DNA of 6,701 bases from an uncultured Magnetococcales bacterium (lineage in GTDB: Bacteria; Pseudomonadota; Magnetococcia; Magnetococcales; Magnetaquicoccaceae): contig CAIWLA010000687.1 of assembly GCA_903913345.1 (NCBI GenBank), forward strand, positions 1 to 6,701, in the 5' to 3' direction. The notes under the pieces are model-generated. The model saw only the letters and a list, made by a program, of their open reading frames with translations. It was not told the DNA's origin and ran no database searches. The position numbers were made by a program, and so were the translations under genes. This document shows, piece by piece, positions 1 through 5,708 of this stretch (position 1 is its first letter; every line of letters starts with the position of its first letter).

Positions 1-1
1 C

Positions 2-211
2 GAAACCGGCACCTATGGCACCGCCACCTTGACGGTGGCCTCTGGTGTGGTGAGCTATGCCTTGAACGATGCCGGTGTGGCCACCCAGGGACTGACCGCC
101 CGTTCCAACGTCACAGACACCCTTACCGTGCGGGTGACCGATGGCGGTGCCACCCAGACCGGAAACGCGGTCTTTCATATCACCGGTGCCAACGATACCC
201 CGACCATCACC
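2..211 (+). other. C-terminal part of a VCBS repeat
   Basis: The encoded segment contains a GTYGTATLTV strand, then DTLTVRVTDGG, and ends in VFHITGANDTP. This is the usual closing signature of VCBS repeats (similar to VTItGtNDaP). The first half lies upstream of the window, so further repeats probably precede it. Confidence 0.8.
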
Positions 212-3184
212 AGCAACGGGGGTCAGTCGACGGTGGCCATCGAAGCCGTGGAGCGGATACCCACAGTGACCACCGTCACCGCGACCGATCCAGACACCTC
301 GGATGTCATCACCTACAGTGTCAGTGGTGGTGCGGACCAGGGGTTGTTCCAGATCAATGGTGCCACCGGTGTTCTGAGTTTTAAAAATGCCCCTGTTTTC
401 AATAAGGTCGGAAACAACAGCTATCAGGTTCAGGTCTCCGCCACCGACAACGGGGCAGGAAATCTGGCGGCGACACAAACCGTGACGATTACCGTTTTGT
501 CTGACATCGATCGGGATGGTTCTGCCGACAAATATGACCCCGATATCGATGGCGATGGCACCCTTAACTCTGTCGAGGATCCGGTTCCCAATGCCATAGG
601 CAGCGGCACGGGAGATGGCAACGGGGACGGCATTGTGGATTCCACACAGGTCAATGTGGCCTCGTTTCCCACGGTGGCCTCCAACAATGGTGCCCCGCGC
701 TATGCCAGCATTGCCGTGGCGAGCGGCTTGACTCTGAGCAATGTGACCGATACCGCTGCCCCGACGGGACTGCCACGCAGCGTCAAGATGCCTTTGGGTC
801 AGTTTGGCTTTAACGCGACGGGCTTTACTCCGGGTGCCACGGTCTCTTTCAGCCTGTACGTGGACAACGGTTTGGGGGTGAACGGTTACTACAAGAGGGA
901 TGCCAGCAACAACTGGATAAACCTGGCCACCGCCACGGGTTCTGCAGGCGGATCGGTCTCCACCCTGGGCAACAAGACCGTTGTGACCTTTTCCATCACG
1001 GATGGGAGTCTCTATGACGCCGATCATACGGTCAATGGTATCATTGTCGATCCCGGTGCGCCTGTGGTACTGGCTCCGGCCATCACCAGCGATGGTGGGG
1101 ATACCACGGCCATCCGTTCCGTCGATGAAAATACCACCACCGTGACCACGGTGCAGGCGATCAGCGAGGCCAACCGACCCATTCGGTATCAGATCACGGG
1201 CGGAAGCGACCAAAACCTGTTCCAGATCGACGGCAACAGCGGCCTGTTGCGTTTCAAATCCGCCCCCGATTATGAAACCCCCTTGGGGTCGGGAGGCAAT
1301 CAGTACGTTGTGATCGTCACTGCAACAGATGACGCCGGATTGACCGATCAGCAGGCCGTCACGATCCATGTGACGAATGTCAACGAACCACCGGTCGGTG
1401 TGGATGATACGGCCATGGCCATTGAAGCGGGTGGGGTCAACAATGGTACACCGGGGAGCAATGCCACGGGCAACGTCTTGACCAATGATACCGATGTGGA
1501 TGTGGTGGGCGAAACCAAGGCGGTCTCTATCATTCGCACCGGCGGCAAGAGTGAAACGGGTACCAGTGGTACGGTCGGTCACGCCCTGACTGGCCAACAC
1601 GGTACTTTGACCCTCAACGCCGATGGCAGCTATACCTATGTTGTCAATAACAACGATGCCGAGGTGCAAGCCCTGCGCGTCACGGGGCAGACCTTGAGTG
1701 AGCGTTTTACCTATACCGTCCAGGATGCGGGCGGTCTGACGGATACGGCTCAACTGACCGTCACCATTGATGGTCGCAACGACGCGCCCGTTTTGAAAAA
1801 TCCCCTGCCTGATCAATCCTGGCAAGGATCGGGCGAGAAGGCGTTTCAGTTTGCTGCCGACACCTTCCAGGATGTGGACCGTGGAGATGTGTTGAGCTAT
1901 ACGGCCACCCTGGTCGACAATCACGCGCCGCTGCCGAGTTGGTTGACCCTGAATTCCGCCACCCGAACCATCGGCGGCACCCCTCCGATTGGCGGCGATA
2001 CGCTCAACATTCTGGTGACGGCGACCGATTTGTCGGGGGCCTCCACGACGGGCACTTTTGTCATTAGAATTGACAATCCGCCGCCGCCACAACCCGCACC
2101 GCCGCCACCGCCGCCCTCTCCACCGCCGGTCTCCAACGCACCTCCGGCGGTTTCTGTGGTTCCGGTGGTCACCTTCAGCCAGCCCGATGCCCTGCCCAGC
2201 ATGAGCGGGCCGGTGGCTCCCATTGTCACCTTTGCCCCAAGCAACCAGTCCAGGAACTTGCCCAGCATGAGCGGACCGGTGGCCCCCGTTGTCACCTTCA
2301 CAACCACGTCGTCCAGTATGCCGACGACGGTTTTATCCACGATGGCCTCCATTTCTGGCAATGCATCGGGATTGATTCCAACCTTTTCCAGCGCACCTGT
2401 GGCGTCTGAGCCGCTCATGAGGGCAGTGACGGCTCCTTCTCCAGTGGCCCCGTCCGCGTCGTCTGTTTCGGCCCCGGCAGAATCCGCCGCCCCGCTCCCG
2501 GTGGCTCCCTCTCCGGTGGCTCCACCCCCGGCGGCGGCTCCACCCCCGGTGGCTCCCGCTCCGACACGGTCGGCCCCTGAGTCTGCGCCCACCACCGGCT
2601 TTCAGATTTCCAGCACCCCGTCTACCGGTGCTCAGGGAATTTCAGTCTCCCAGGGGATCCCGGATGTGGTCTCAGGAAATGGCGGAAAGATCGATTTCTC
2701 TGTCCCCTCCACCGCGTTTGCCCACACGGACAGCAACTCGGCGGTAAAACTCTCCGCCCAGCAGGCCAGTGGTGAGGCACTGCCCGCCTGGTTAAAGTTT
2801 GATGCCCAGACCGGCCAGTTTTCTGGCGAACCCCCACCGGGGGCCAAAGGCGAGGTGACCATTCGGGTGAGGGCTACGGACGATTCGGGTCAGGAAGCGG
2901 TGGCCGTCTTTCATATCAAGATAGGCGAGGGGGATAAAGGCCAGAAAGGCGAGAAGGCCCCCGGTCCCCGTTCCGAACGGGATGAACAAGAACAGGAGAG
3001 TGGTCCCTGGTCACGGCTGCTCAAGCTGGCCGACAAAGAGGGGGATGGCTGCGCCTGGAGCGGAAAACTGTCCTTCAGCAAACAGTTGGCCCATTCCGGA
3101 CGCGGGGGCATGCACCATCGTGCCACCTTGTTGGCCCAGGCCGCGGCCAAACTGGGCAATCGCCACACCCCGTCGTCATCCTGA
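2..3184 (+). CDS. Giant VCBS/cadherin/CADG-repeat surface adhesin, 5'-partial
   Basis: The reading frame is open from base 2 to the TGA at 3182-3184 (1060 residues) and begins inside a VCBS repeat, so the real start lies upstream. A TTG at 29 is only an internal Leu codon. Modules run in order: VCBS end, cadherin-like, Asp-rich calcium loops, choice-of-anchor U-like, cadherin-like, full VCBS, CADG, Pro-rich linker, CADG, charged tail. Such beta-sandwich arrays occur in secreted adhesins that stiffen on binding calcium, so the likely role is cell-surface adhesion or biofilm attachment; the ligand is unknown. Only one cysteine is present (codon 3050-3052), as expected for an exported repeat protein. 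No RTX GGxGxD nonapeptides, LPXTG motif or C-terminal membrane anchor is seen. The exporter-like genes follow after 23 bases, suggesting that this is their cargo. Confidence is high for the class and low for the exact function. Confidence 0.9.
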   Translation, partial: ETGTYGTATLTVASGVVSYALNDAGVATQGLTARSNVTDTLTVRVTDGGATQTGNAVFHITGANDTPTITSNGGQSTVAIEAVERIPTVTTVTATDPDTSDVITYSVSGGADQGLFQINGATGVLSFKNAPVFNKVGNNSYQVQVSATDNGAGNLAATQTVTITVLSDIDRDGSADKYDPDIDGDGTLNSVEDPVPNAIGSGTGDGNGDGIVDSTQVNVASFPTVASNNGAPRYASIAVASGLTLSNVTDTAAPTGLPRSVKMPLGQFGFNATGFTPGATVSFSLYVDNGLGVNGYYKRDASNNWINLATATGSAGGSVSTLGNKTVVTFSITDGSLYDADHTVNGIIVDPGAPVVLAPAITSDGGDTTAIRSVDENTTTVTTVQAISEANRPIRYQITGGSDQNLFQIDGNSGLLRFKSAPDYETPLGSGGNQYVVIVTATDDAGLTDQQAVTIHVTNVNEPPVGVDDTAMAIEAGGVNNGTPGSNATGNVLTNDTDVDVVGETKAVSIIRTGGKSETGTSGTVGHALTGQHGTLTLNADGSYTYVVNNNDAEVQALRVTGQTLSERFTYTVQDAGGLTDTAQLTVTIDGRNDAPVLKNPLPDQSWQGSGEKAFQFAADTFQDVDRGDVLSYTATLVDNHAPLPSWLTLNSATRTIGGTPPIGGDTLNILVTATDLSGASTTGTFVIRIDNPPPPQPAPPPPPPSPPPVSNAPPAVSVVPVVTFSQPDALPSMSGPVAPIVTFAPSNQSRNLPSMSGPVAPVVTFTTTSSSMPTTVLSTMASISGNASGLIPTFSSAPVASEPLMRAVTAPSPVAPSASSVSAPAESAAPLPVAPSPVAPPPAAAPPPVAPAPTRSAPESAPTTGFQISSTPSTGAQGISVSQGIPDVVSGNGGKIDFSVPSTAFAHTDSNSAVKLSAQQASGEALPAWLKFDAQTGQFSGEPPPGAKGEVTIRVRATDDSGQEAVAVFHIKIGEGDKGQKGEKAPGPRSERDEQEQESGPWSRLLKLADKEGDGCAWSGKLSFSKQLAHSGRGGMHHRATLLAQAAAKLGNRHTPSSS
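227..496 (+). other. Cadherin-like repeat 1
   Basis: About 90 residues with TVTATDPD, then ITYSVSGGADQGLFQING, a TGVLSFKNAP strand, and YQVQVSATDNG before TVTITV. This is the cadherin pattern of a DPD calcium site, an F-x-I-d-x-x-T/S-G-x-L core and a VxATD strand. The usual N-terminal xEN calcium motif reads AVERIP here, so one calcium ligand set may be degraded. The repeat is clearly related to the one at 1079-1381. Confidence 0.72.
503..640 (+). other. Asp-rich calcium loops (thrombospondin type 3-like)
   Basis: Three clusters of spaced acidic residues occur: DIDRDGSAD (from 503), DIDGDGTLNSVED (from 542) and GDGNGDGIVD (from 611). The DxDxDGxxD spacing is that of calcium-binding TSP3/EF-hand-like loops in secreted proteins. 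The block joins cadherin repeat 1 to the next module and leads straight into it through the GDGIVDSTQ segment. Confidence 0.7.
641..1060 (+). other. Choice-of-anchor U-like domain
   Basis: About 140 residues after the GDGIVDSTQ lead-in. The recognisable pattern is VASFPTV..., a YASIAVASGLTLSNV strand, a Pro-rich break, MPLGQFGFNATGFTPGATVSF, then NGYYKR...NNWINL and a closing TDGSLYDADHTVNGIIVDPGAP. I recall this pattern, especially the D-G-x-x-D-D/A-D-x-x-x-N-G-x-I-V-D-P-G ending, for the family called choice-of-anchor U, found in bacterial surface proteins. The assignment is from pattern memory, not a profile search. Confidence 0.65.
1079..1381 (+). other. Cadherin-like repeat 2
   Basis: About 100 residues with intact calcium-site motifs: SVDEN near 1121, ATDDAG near 1322, and an inter-domain linker VTNVNEPP. 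The core ITGGSDQNLFQIDGNSG and LLRFKSAPDYE matches repeat 1 closely (GGxDQxLFQI), so the two cadherin units look like diverged copies separated by the calcium-loop and anchor-U block. Confidence 0.8.
1385..1795 (+). other. Complete VCBS repeat
   Basis: This is a complete VCBS unit. It has PPVGVDDTAMAIEAGG at the start, GNVLTNDTDVD near 1469, GTLTLNADGSYTYVVNN near 1601, RFTYTVQDAGGLTDTA near 1703, and closes with LTVTIDGRNDAPV. These are the conserved blocks of VCBS domains, which are multicopy calcium-associated beta-sandwich repeats of bacterial adhesins. Confidence 0.88.
1796..2071 (+). other. CADG / putative-Ig repeat 1
   Basis: The segment reads NPLPDQSWQGSGEKAFQF, DVDRGDVLSYTATL, LPSWLTLNSATRTIGGTPP, and ends in NILVTATDLSGASTTGTFVI. 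The LPxWLxxxxxTxxxxGTPP core followed by a vTAtDxxGxxxxxxF strand is the hallmark of dystroglycan-type cadherin-like (CADG/He_PIG) domains. Confidence 0.85.
2075..2620 (+). other. Proline-rich low-complexity linker
   Basis: About 180 residues dominated by Pro, Ala, Ser and Val. The segment opens with a near-continuous proline run (2075-2128) and ends with SPVAPPPAAAPPPVAPAP-type sequence. Such linkers are extended and flexible and could act as a spacer spanning the envelope or a secretion channel. The high C content gives a long Gly/Ala-rich open frame on the opposite strand, which is a composition artefact. Confidence 0.85.
2192..2299 (+). repeat. Imperfect tandem repeat inside the linker
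   Basis: Two copies of LPSMSGPVAP[I/V]VTF begin at 2192 and 2258, a period of 66 bases or 22 residues. They are nearly identical at the DNA level and differ mostly at third codon positions. A third, partial unit (VVPVVTF from 2156) precedes them with 57-base spacing. This suggests recent duplication within the linker. Confidence 0.8.
2636..2923 (+). other. CADG / putative-Ig repeat 2
   Basis: The segment has GIPDVVSGNGGKIDFSVP, AFAHTDSNSAVKLSAQQ, LPAWLKFDAQTGQFSGEPP and EVTIRVRATDDSGQEAVAVF. It has the same LPxWLxFdxxTGxFsGxPP core as CADG repeat 1 but is closer to the family consensus. It is the last folded domain before the tail. Confidence 0.87.
2924..3181 (+). other. Charged C-terminal tail, candidate export signal
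   Basis: After the last CADG domain comes a hydrophilic stretch rich in Gly, Lys, Glu and Asp (2927-2992), then SGPWSRLLKLADKEGDG, the only Cys of the protein (3050-3052), and KLSFSKQLAHSGRGG followed by a likely amphipathic helix RATLLAQAAAKLG. I recall similar S/F-S-x-Q-L-x-x-x-G-x-x-G...R-x-x-L-L endings in other giant repeat proteins, which suggests a recognition or secretion signal, but I cannot verify this here. The last residues, TPSSS, are encoded by the hairpin element at 3169-3202. Confidence 0.5.
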
Positions 3185-3202
3185 GGTAACGACGGGAAGG
3201 AT
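3169..3202 (+). promoter_or_regulatory. Hairpin element between adhesin and exporter genes
   Basis: CCCGTCGT (3169-3176) pairs perfectly with ACGACGGG (3189-3196). After a C/A mismatch, three more pairs (3178-3180 with 3185-3187, one of them G-U) close a CTGA loop containing the adhesin stop codon. A second, mutually exclusive pairing is ATCCT (3178-3182) with AGGAT (3198-3202), which would cover the Shine-Dalgarno sequence of the next gene. A poly-U tract suited to a strong intrinsic terminator is absent; only TTTT at 3202-3205 follows. Roles in translational coupling, mRNA processing or partial termination are all possible. Confidence 0.6.
3197..3201 (+). promoter_or_regulatory. Ribosome binding site of the TolC-like gene
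   Basis: AAGGA lies six bases before the ATG at 3208 and supports that start. It directly follows the 3' arm of the hairpin. A second possible site, AAAGGG at 3226-3231, lies nine bases before an alternative ATG at 3241. Confidence 0.6.
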
Positions 3203-3207
3203 TTTCT

Positions 3208-4899
3208 ATGGATTTCGTTAACAATAAAGGGCTATTCACCATGATGGGCATGCCACGCACCGCTTTTCGTCGTACCACCACTCGGAGTTTGCTGCTTTTG
3301 GCCGTTCTGCTCTCTGGTTGCTCTGTCACCCCGCACGCCGTGACGATTCAGGAGATGGGGGAGCAACGGCAGACCGATCTGGCGCACATGTTTCAGGCGG
3401 TGGACAAAATAGACCATCCCCTGACCTTGCCGGAGGTGGTGGCTCGTGCCCTGCGCCACAACCTGGACCATCAGGTCAAGGTGGTGGAAGAGGCCCAGGC
3501 CCTGGATCTCAGCAGTCTGGATAAATTTGAACTGTTGCCCAAGCTGGCGGCCAACGTGGCCCATACCGGACGTTCCAATGTCAGTGCCTCCAACAGCCAG
3601 TCGGTCTCCACCGGCAATCAGTCTCTGGAGATCTCCACCTCTCAGGATCGGACCCACACCACCGCCGACCTGGGACTGACCTGGAATATTCTGGATTTTG
3701 GGGTGAGTTATTATAACGCCCGCCAGAATGCCGACCGCATCCTGATTGCCCATGAACGGGAGCGCAAGGTGATCCAGAATCTGGTGCAGGAGTCCCGCTC
3801 TGCCTTCTGGCGTGCGGTGGCGGCCCAGCAGTTGGAACCGCGGATTCAGGCGACGGTCAGGCGGGCGGAGGCGGCTCTGGAGGAGGCCAAAAAGGCCGAG
3901 GCCAGTCAGTTGCGATCTCCCCTGGACTCGTTGCGTTACCGCAAGACCCTGTTGGAAAACCTGCGGCAGTTGGAGTCGATTCAGCAGGAGATGGGCACGG
4001 CACAGGTGGAACTGGTCGCCATGATGACTCTGCCGCCGGGTACCTCTTTTACCCTGGCAGTGCCGGACGGTGCCCTGCAAACCCCGGTCTGGACGATGCC
4101 TTTGGAAAAGATGGAAGAGTCCGCCCTGCTCAGTCAGCCCGACATGCGGGAGATGGCCTATCAAGGCCGAATTGTCGTCGATGAGAGCCGCAAAGGGTTG
4201 CTCAAACTCTTTCCCGGTTTGTCCCTGACCGCCTCCCGTCAGCATGACGACAACTCATACACCCTCAACAAAAACTGGTATGAAGCGGGTTTGCGGGTCA
4301 CCTGGAACCTGATGGGCCTCTTGTCGGCCCCCTCTCAGTTGGCCTATAACCGCACCAATGAAGAGGTGTTGGAGATAAAACGTCTGGCGTTGCGGATGGC
4401 CCTGCTCTCCCAGGTCCATGTGGCCCACCATCAGTTTGAGCAGGCCGTGGTGGAATTGCACCGTTCCGACGAACTGTTTCAGGTGGAAAAGGAGATTGCC
4501 CGGCAGGTGGACAACCGGGCGACCCACGAGGCGCAAAGCCCACTGGACCGCATTGCCAGTGATACCAGTGCCATTCTGGCGGAGTTGCGCCGTTATCATG
4601 CCCTGGCCCTGGCCCACAACGCCCTGGGTCGGATGATGTCCACCACCGGTCAGGATCCAGACGTGGCCCCGATTCAGGAGGGGTCTTTGGCGGATCTGAC
4701 CGCACGGGTGGCCAAATGGATGGCCGGTCAGGTGACGGAATCCACAGGACCGGGTGCCCTGCGCAGCTCTTTGCAGGTGGAACATCGGTTGCTCAGCCAA
4801 CAGGCGGAACCGATTCCGTCTTTGACCCCGGACGGCCAATGGTATCGCCTGGGTGACGGGGAATGGATCACCGCATCCACCCTCGTCCAGGCCCGATGA
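3208..4899 (+). CDS. TolC-family outer-membrane efflux lipoprotein
   Basis: A 563-residue outer-membrane factor (OEP family) that would form the trimeric barrel and periplasmic tunnel of the exporter. The N-terminus has a basic region (RTAFRRTTTR), a hydrophobic stretch and the lipobox LLSGC with Cys38 followed by Ser, predicting a lipidated outer-membrane protein. OEP half 1 spans about residues 73-275, beginning PLTLPEVVARALRHN. Its barrel segment has a Ser/Thr-rich loop (119-152) and TWNILDFG. Half 2 spans about 296-480, with the matching TWNLMGLLS strand and heptad-rich helices, giving the usual internal duplication. An extension of about 80 residues (481-563) ends in WYRLGDGEWI. The start at 3208 is chosen for its AAGGA site; ATG 3241 would give a more typical signal length (Cys at 27). 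The next gene overlaps by four bases. RND-system factors are often lipidated, classical TolC is not. Confidence 0.92.
   Translation: MDFVNNKGLFTMMGMPRTAFRRTTTRSLLLLAVLLSGCSVTPHAVTIQEMGEQRQTDLAHMFQAVDKIDHPLTLPEVVARALRHNLDHQVKVVEEAQALDLSSLDKFELLPKLAANVAHTGRSNVSASNSQSVSTGNQSLEISTSQDRTHTTADLGLTWNILDFGVSYYNARQNADRILIAHERERKVIQNLVQESRSAFWRAVAAQQLEPRIQATVRRAEAALEEAKKAEASQLRSPLDSLRYRKTLLENLRQLESIQQEMGTAQVELVAMMTLPPGTSFTLAVPDGALQTPVWTMPLEKMEESALLSQPDMREMAYQGRIVVDESRKGLLKLFPGLSLTASRQHDDNSYTLNKNWYEAGLRVTWNLMGLLSAPSQLAYNRTNEEVLEIKRLALRMALLSQVHVAHHQFEQAVVELHRSDELFQVEKEIARQVDNRATHEAQSPLDRIASDTSAILAELRRYHALALAHNALGRMMSTTGQDPDVAPIQEGSLADLTARVAKWMAGQVTESTGPGALRSSLQVEHRLLSQQAEPIPSLTPDGQWYRLGDGEWITASTLVQAR
4896..4899 (+). 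other. ATGA stop/start overlap
   Basis: The TGA of the TolC-like gene overlaps the ATG of the adaptor gene. The bases just upstream (CCAGGCCCG) give only a weak Shine-Dalgarno match, so translation is probably coupled by reinitiation. Confidence 0.75.
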
Positions 4900-5708
4900 A
4901 CGGGTGGTTTTTTCTGCTCGGCAAGAGGGTCCTGTGGGGCCTGGTCTGGCTGGTGCTGCTGCCGCTGACGGGTCAGGCCGATGCAGTCGCCCCGGGCGGA
5001 GGGACTCTCCCTTCTCTTCTGCCCACCGCTCTCCAGGCCGGGAGTTTGCGTGCCCAGATCCTGCCCAAAGAGTATACCACCCTGGCCAATGAACTCCCGG
5101 CCAGGGTGGACCGCATCCATGTCCCGGAAGGGGGATGCTTCAAGGCGGGAGATCCCCTGGTAAGCCTGGATTGTGCCATCCAGAAGGCGCAATTGGCCAA
5201 GGCCAGAGCCACCCTCATCGCCGCCGAAAAGGTGGCCTCTGTCAATGCCAAATTGGCGGAAATGCAATCCATGGGCGGATTGGAGGTGGTCACCAGTGCC
5301 GCCGAGGCGACCAAGGCGCGGGCCGAAGTGGTCTTGATGGAGGTCACGGTCTCCAAGTGTACCCTGCTCGCCCCCTTCGCCGGTCGGGTGGCCGAACAAA
5401 AGGTGCGGGAACATCAATATCTTCAACCGGGTCAACCCATGCTGGATATTCTGGATGACAGTCATCTGGAAATTGAGTTGATCGCCCCCTCCCGCTGGTT
5501 GGCCTGGCTGAAGCCGAAGATGCCCTTCACCCTCCATGTGGATGAGACCGGACAATCCTACCCGGCCCAGGTAATCCGCATTGGCGCACGGGTGGATGCC
5601 GTCAGTCAGTCGATCAAGGTGACGGGTCAATTGGCCAAAACCTTTCCCGAACTGCTGGCCGGCATGAGCGGTCACGTGGAATTTGCCCCGCCTTCTTCCC
5701 CCCCATGA
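4896..5708 (+). CDS. HlyD/RND-type periplasmic adaptor subunit
   Basis: A 270-residue membrane fusion protein expected to bridge an inner-membrane partner and the TolC-like channel. The start at 4896 is preferred because it gives a clean signal peptide (GKR, hydrophobic core, cleavage near GQADA at residue 30). The in-frame ATG at 4863 would add eleven Pro/Arg/His-containing residues. The first lipoyl half, about 55-93, contains ARVDRIHVPEGGCFKAGDPL and VSLDC. A short coiled-coil hairpin covers about 94-148, the second lipoyl half (CTLLAPFAGRVAEQKV) about 155-187, and a beta-barrel about 188-262, including VIRIGARVDAVSQSIKV. Length and hairpin are short for the family. Mature cysteines at 81, 93 and 155 are unusual; 93 and 155 flank the hairpin base. 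Role by family is firm, substrate is inferred from the neighbouring adhesin. Confidence 0.92.
   Translation: MNGWFFLLGKRVLWGLVWLVLLPLTGQADAVAPGGGTLPSLLPTALQAGSLRAQILPKEYTTLANELPARVDRIHVPEGGCFKAGDPLVSLDCAIQKAQLAKARATLIAAEKVASVNAKLAEMQSMGGLEVVTSAAEATKARAEVVLMEVTVSKCTLLAPFAGRVAEQKVREHQYLQPGQPMLDILDDSHLEIELIAPSRWLAWLKPKMPFTLHVDETGQSYPAQVIRIGARVDAVSQSIKVTGQLAKTFPELLAGMSGHVEFAPPSSPP
5705..5708 (+). other. ATGA stop/start overlap
   Basis: The TGA of the first adaptor overlaps the ATG of the second. The upstream bases are almost all pyrimidines (TTCTTCCCCCCC), with no Shine-Dalgarno sequence, so coupled translation is the likely way this gene is expressed. Confidence 0.75.

Noticed and set aside
29..31. 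TTG as the start of the adhesin gene
   Set aside because: The frame is open upstream to base 2 and the upstream residues complete a VCBS strand. TTG is an internal Leu codon.
1921..2595. Long opposite-strand open frame rich in Gly and Ala
   Set aside because: It mirrors the proline-rich linker on the + strand, where CCN/GCN codons read as GGN/NGC on the reverse. It has no start signal or recognisable domain.
2927..2968. Collagen-like Gly-x-x stretch (GEGDKGQKGEKAPGP)
   Set aside because: Only about four triplets are present, too few for a triple helix. It is better seen as a hydrophilic spacer.
3169..3205. Intrinsic transcription terminator after the adhesin gene
   Set aside because: The stem is strong, but the following bases are AAGGATTTTCT rather than a continuous U tract, and the next gene's ribosome binding site lies within them. 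Partial termination cannot be excluded.
3232..4245. Opposite-strand open frame of 337 codons under the TolC-like gene
   Set aside because: The + strand frame has clear OEP family features throughout. The reverse frame is low-complexity Gly/Gln/Leu/His-rich, a codon-bias shadow.
4863..4865. ATG 33 bases upstream as the first adaptor's start
   Set aside because: It would place a Pro/Arg/His-containing segment before the signal peptide, and its purine-rich upstream stretch directly abuts the ATG. The ATG at 4896 gives a normal signal peptide and the common ATGA overlap.
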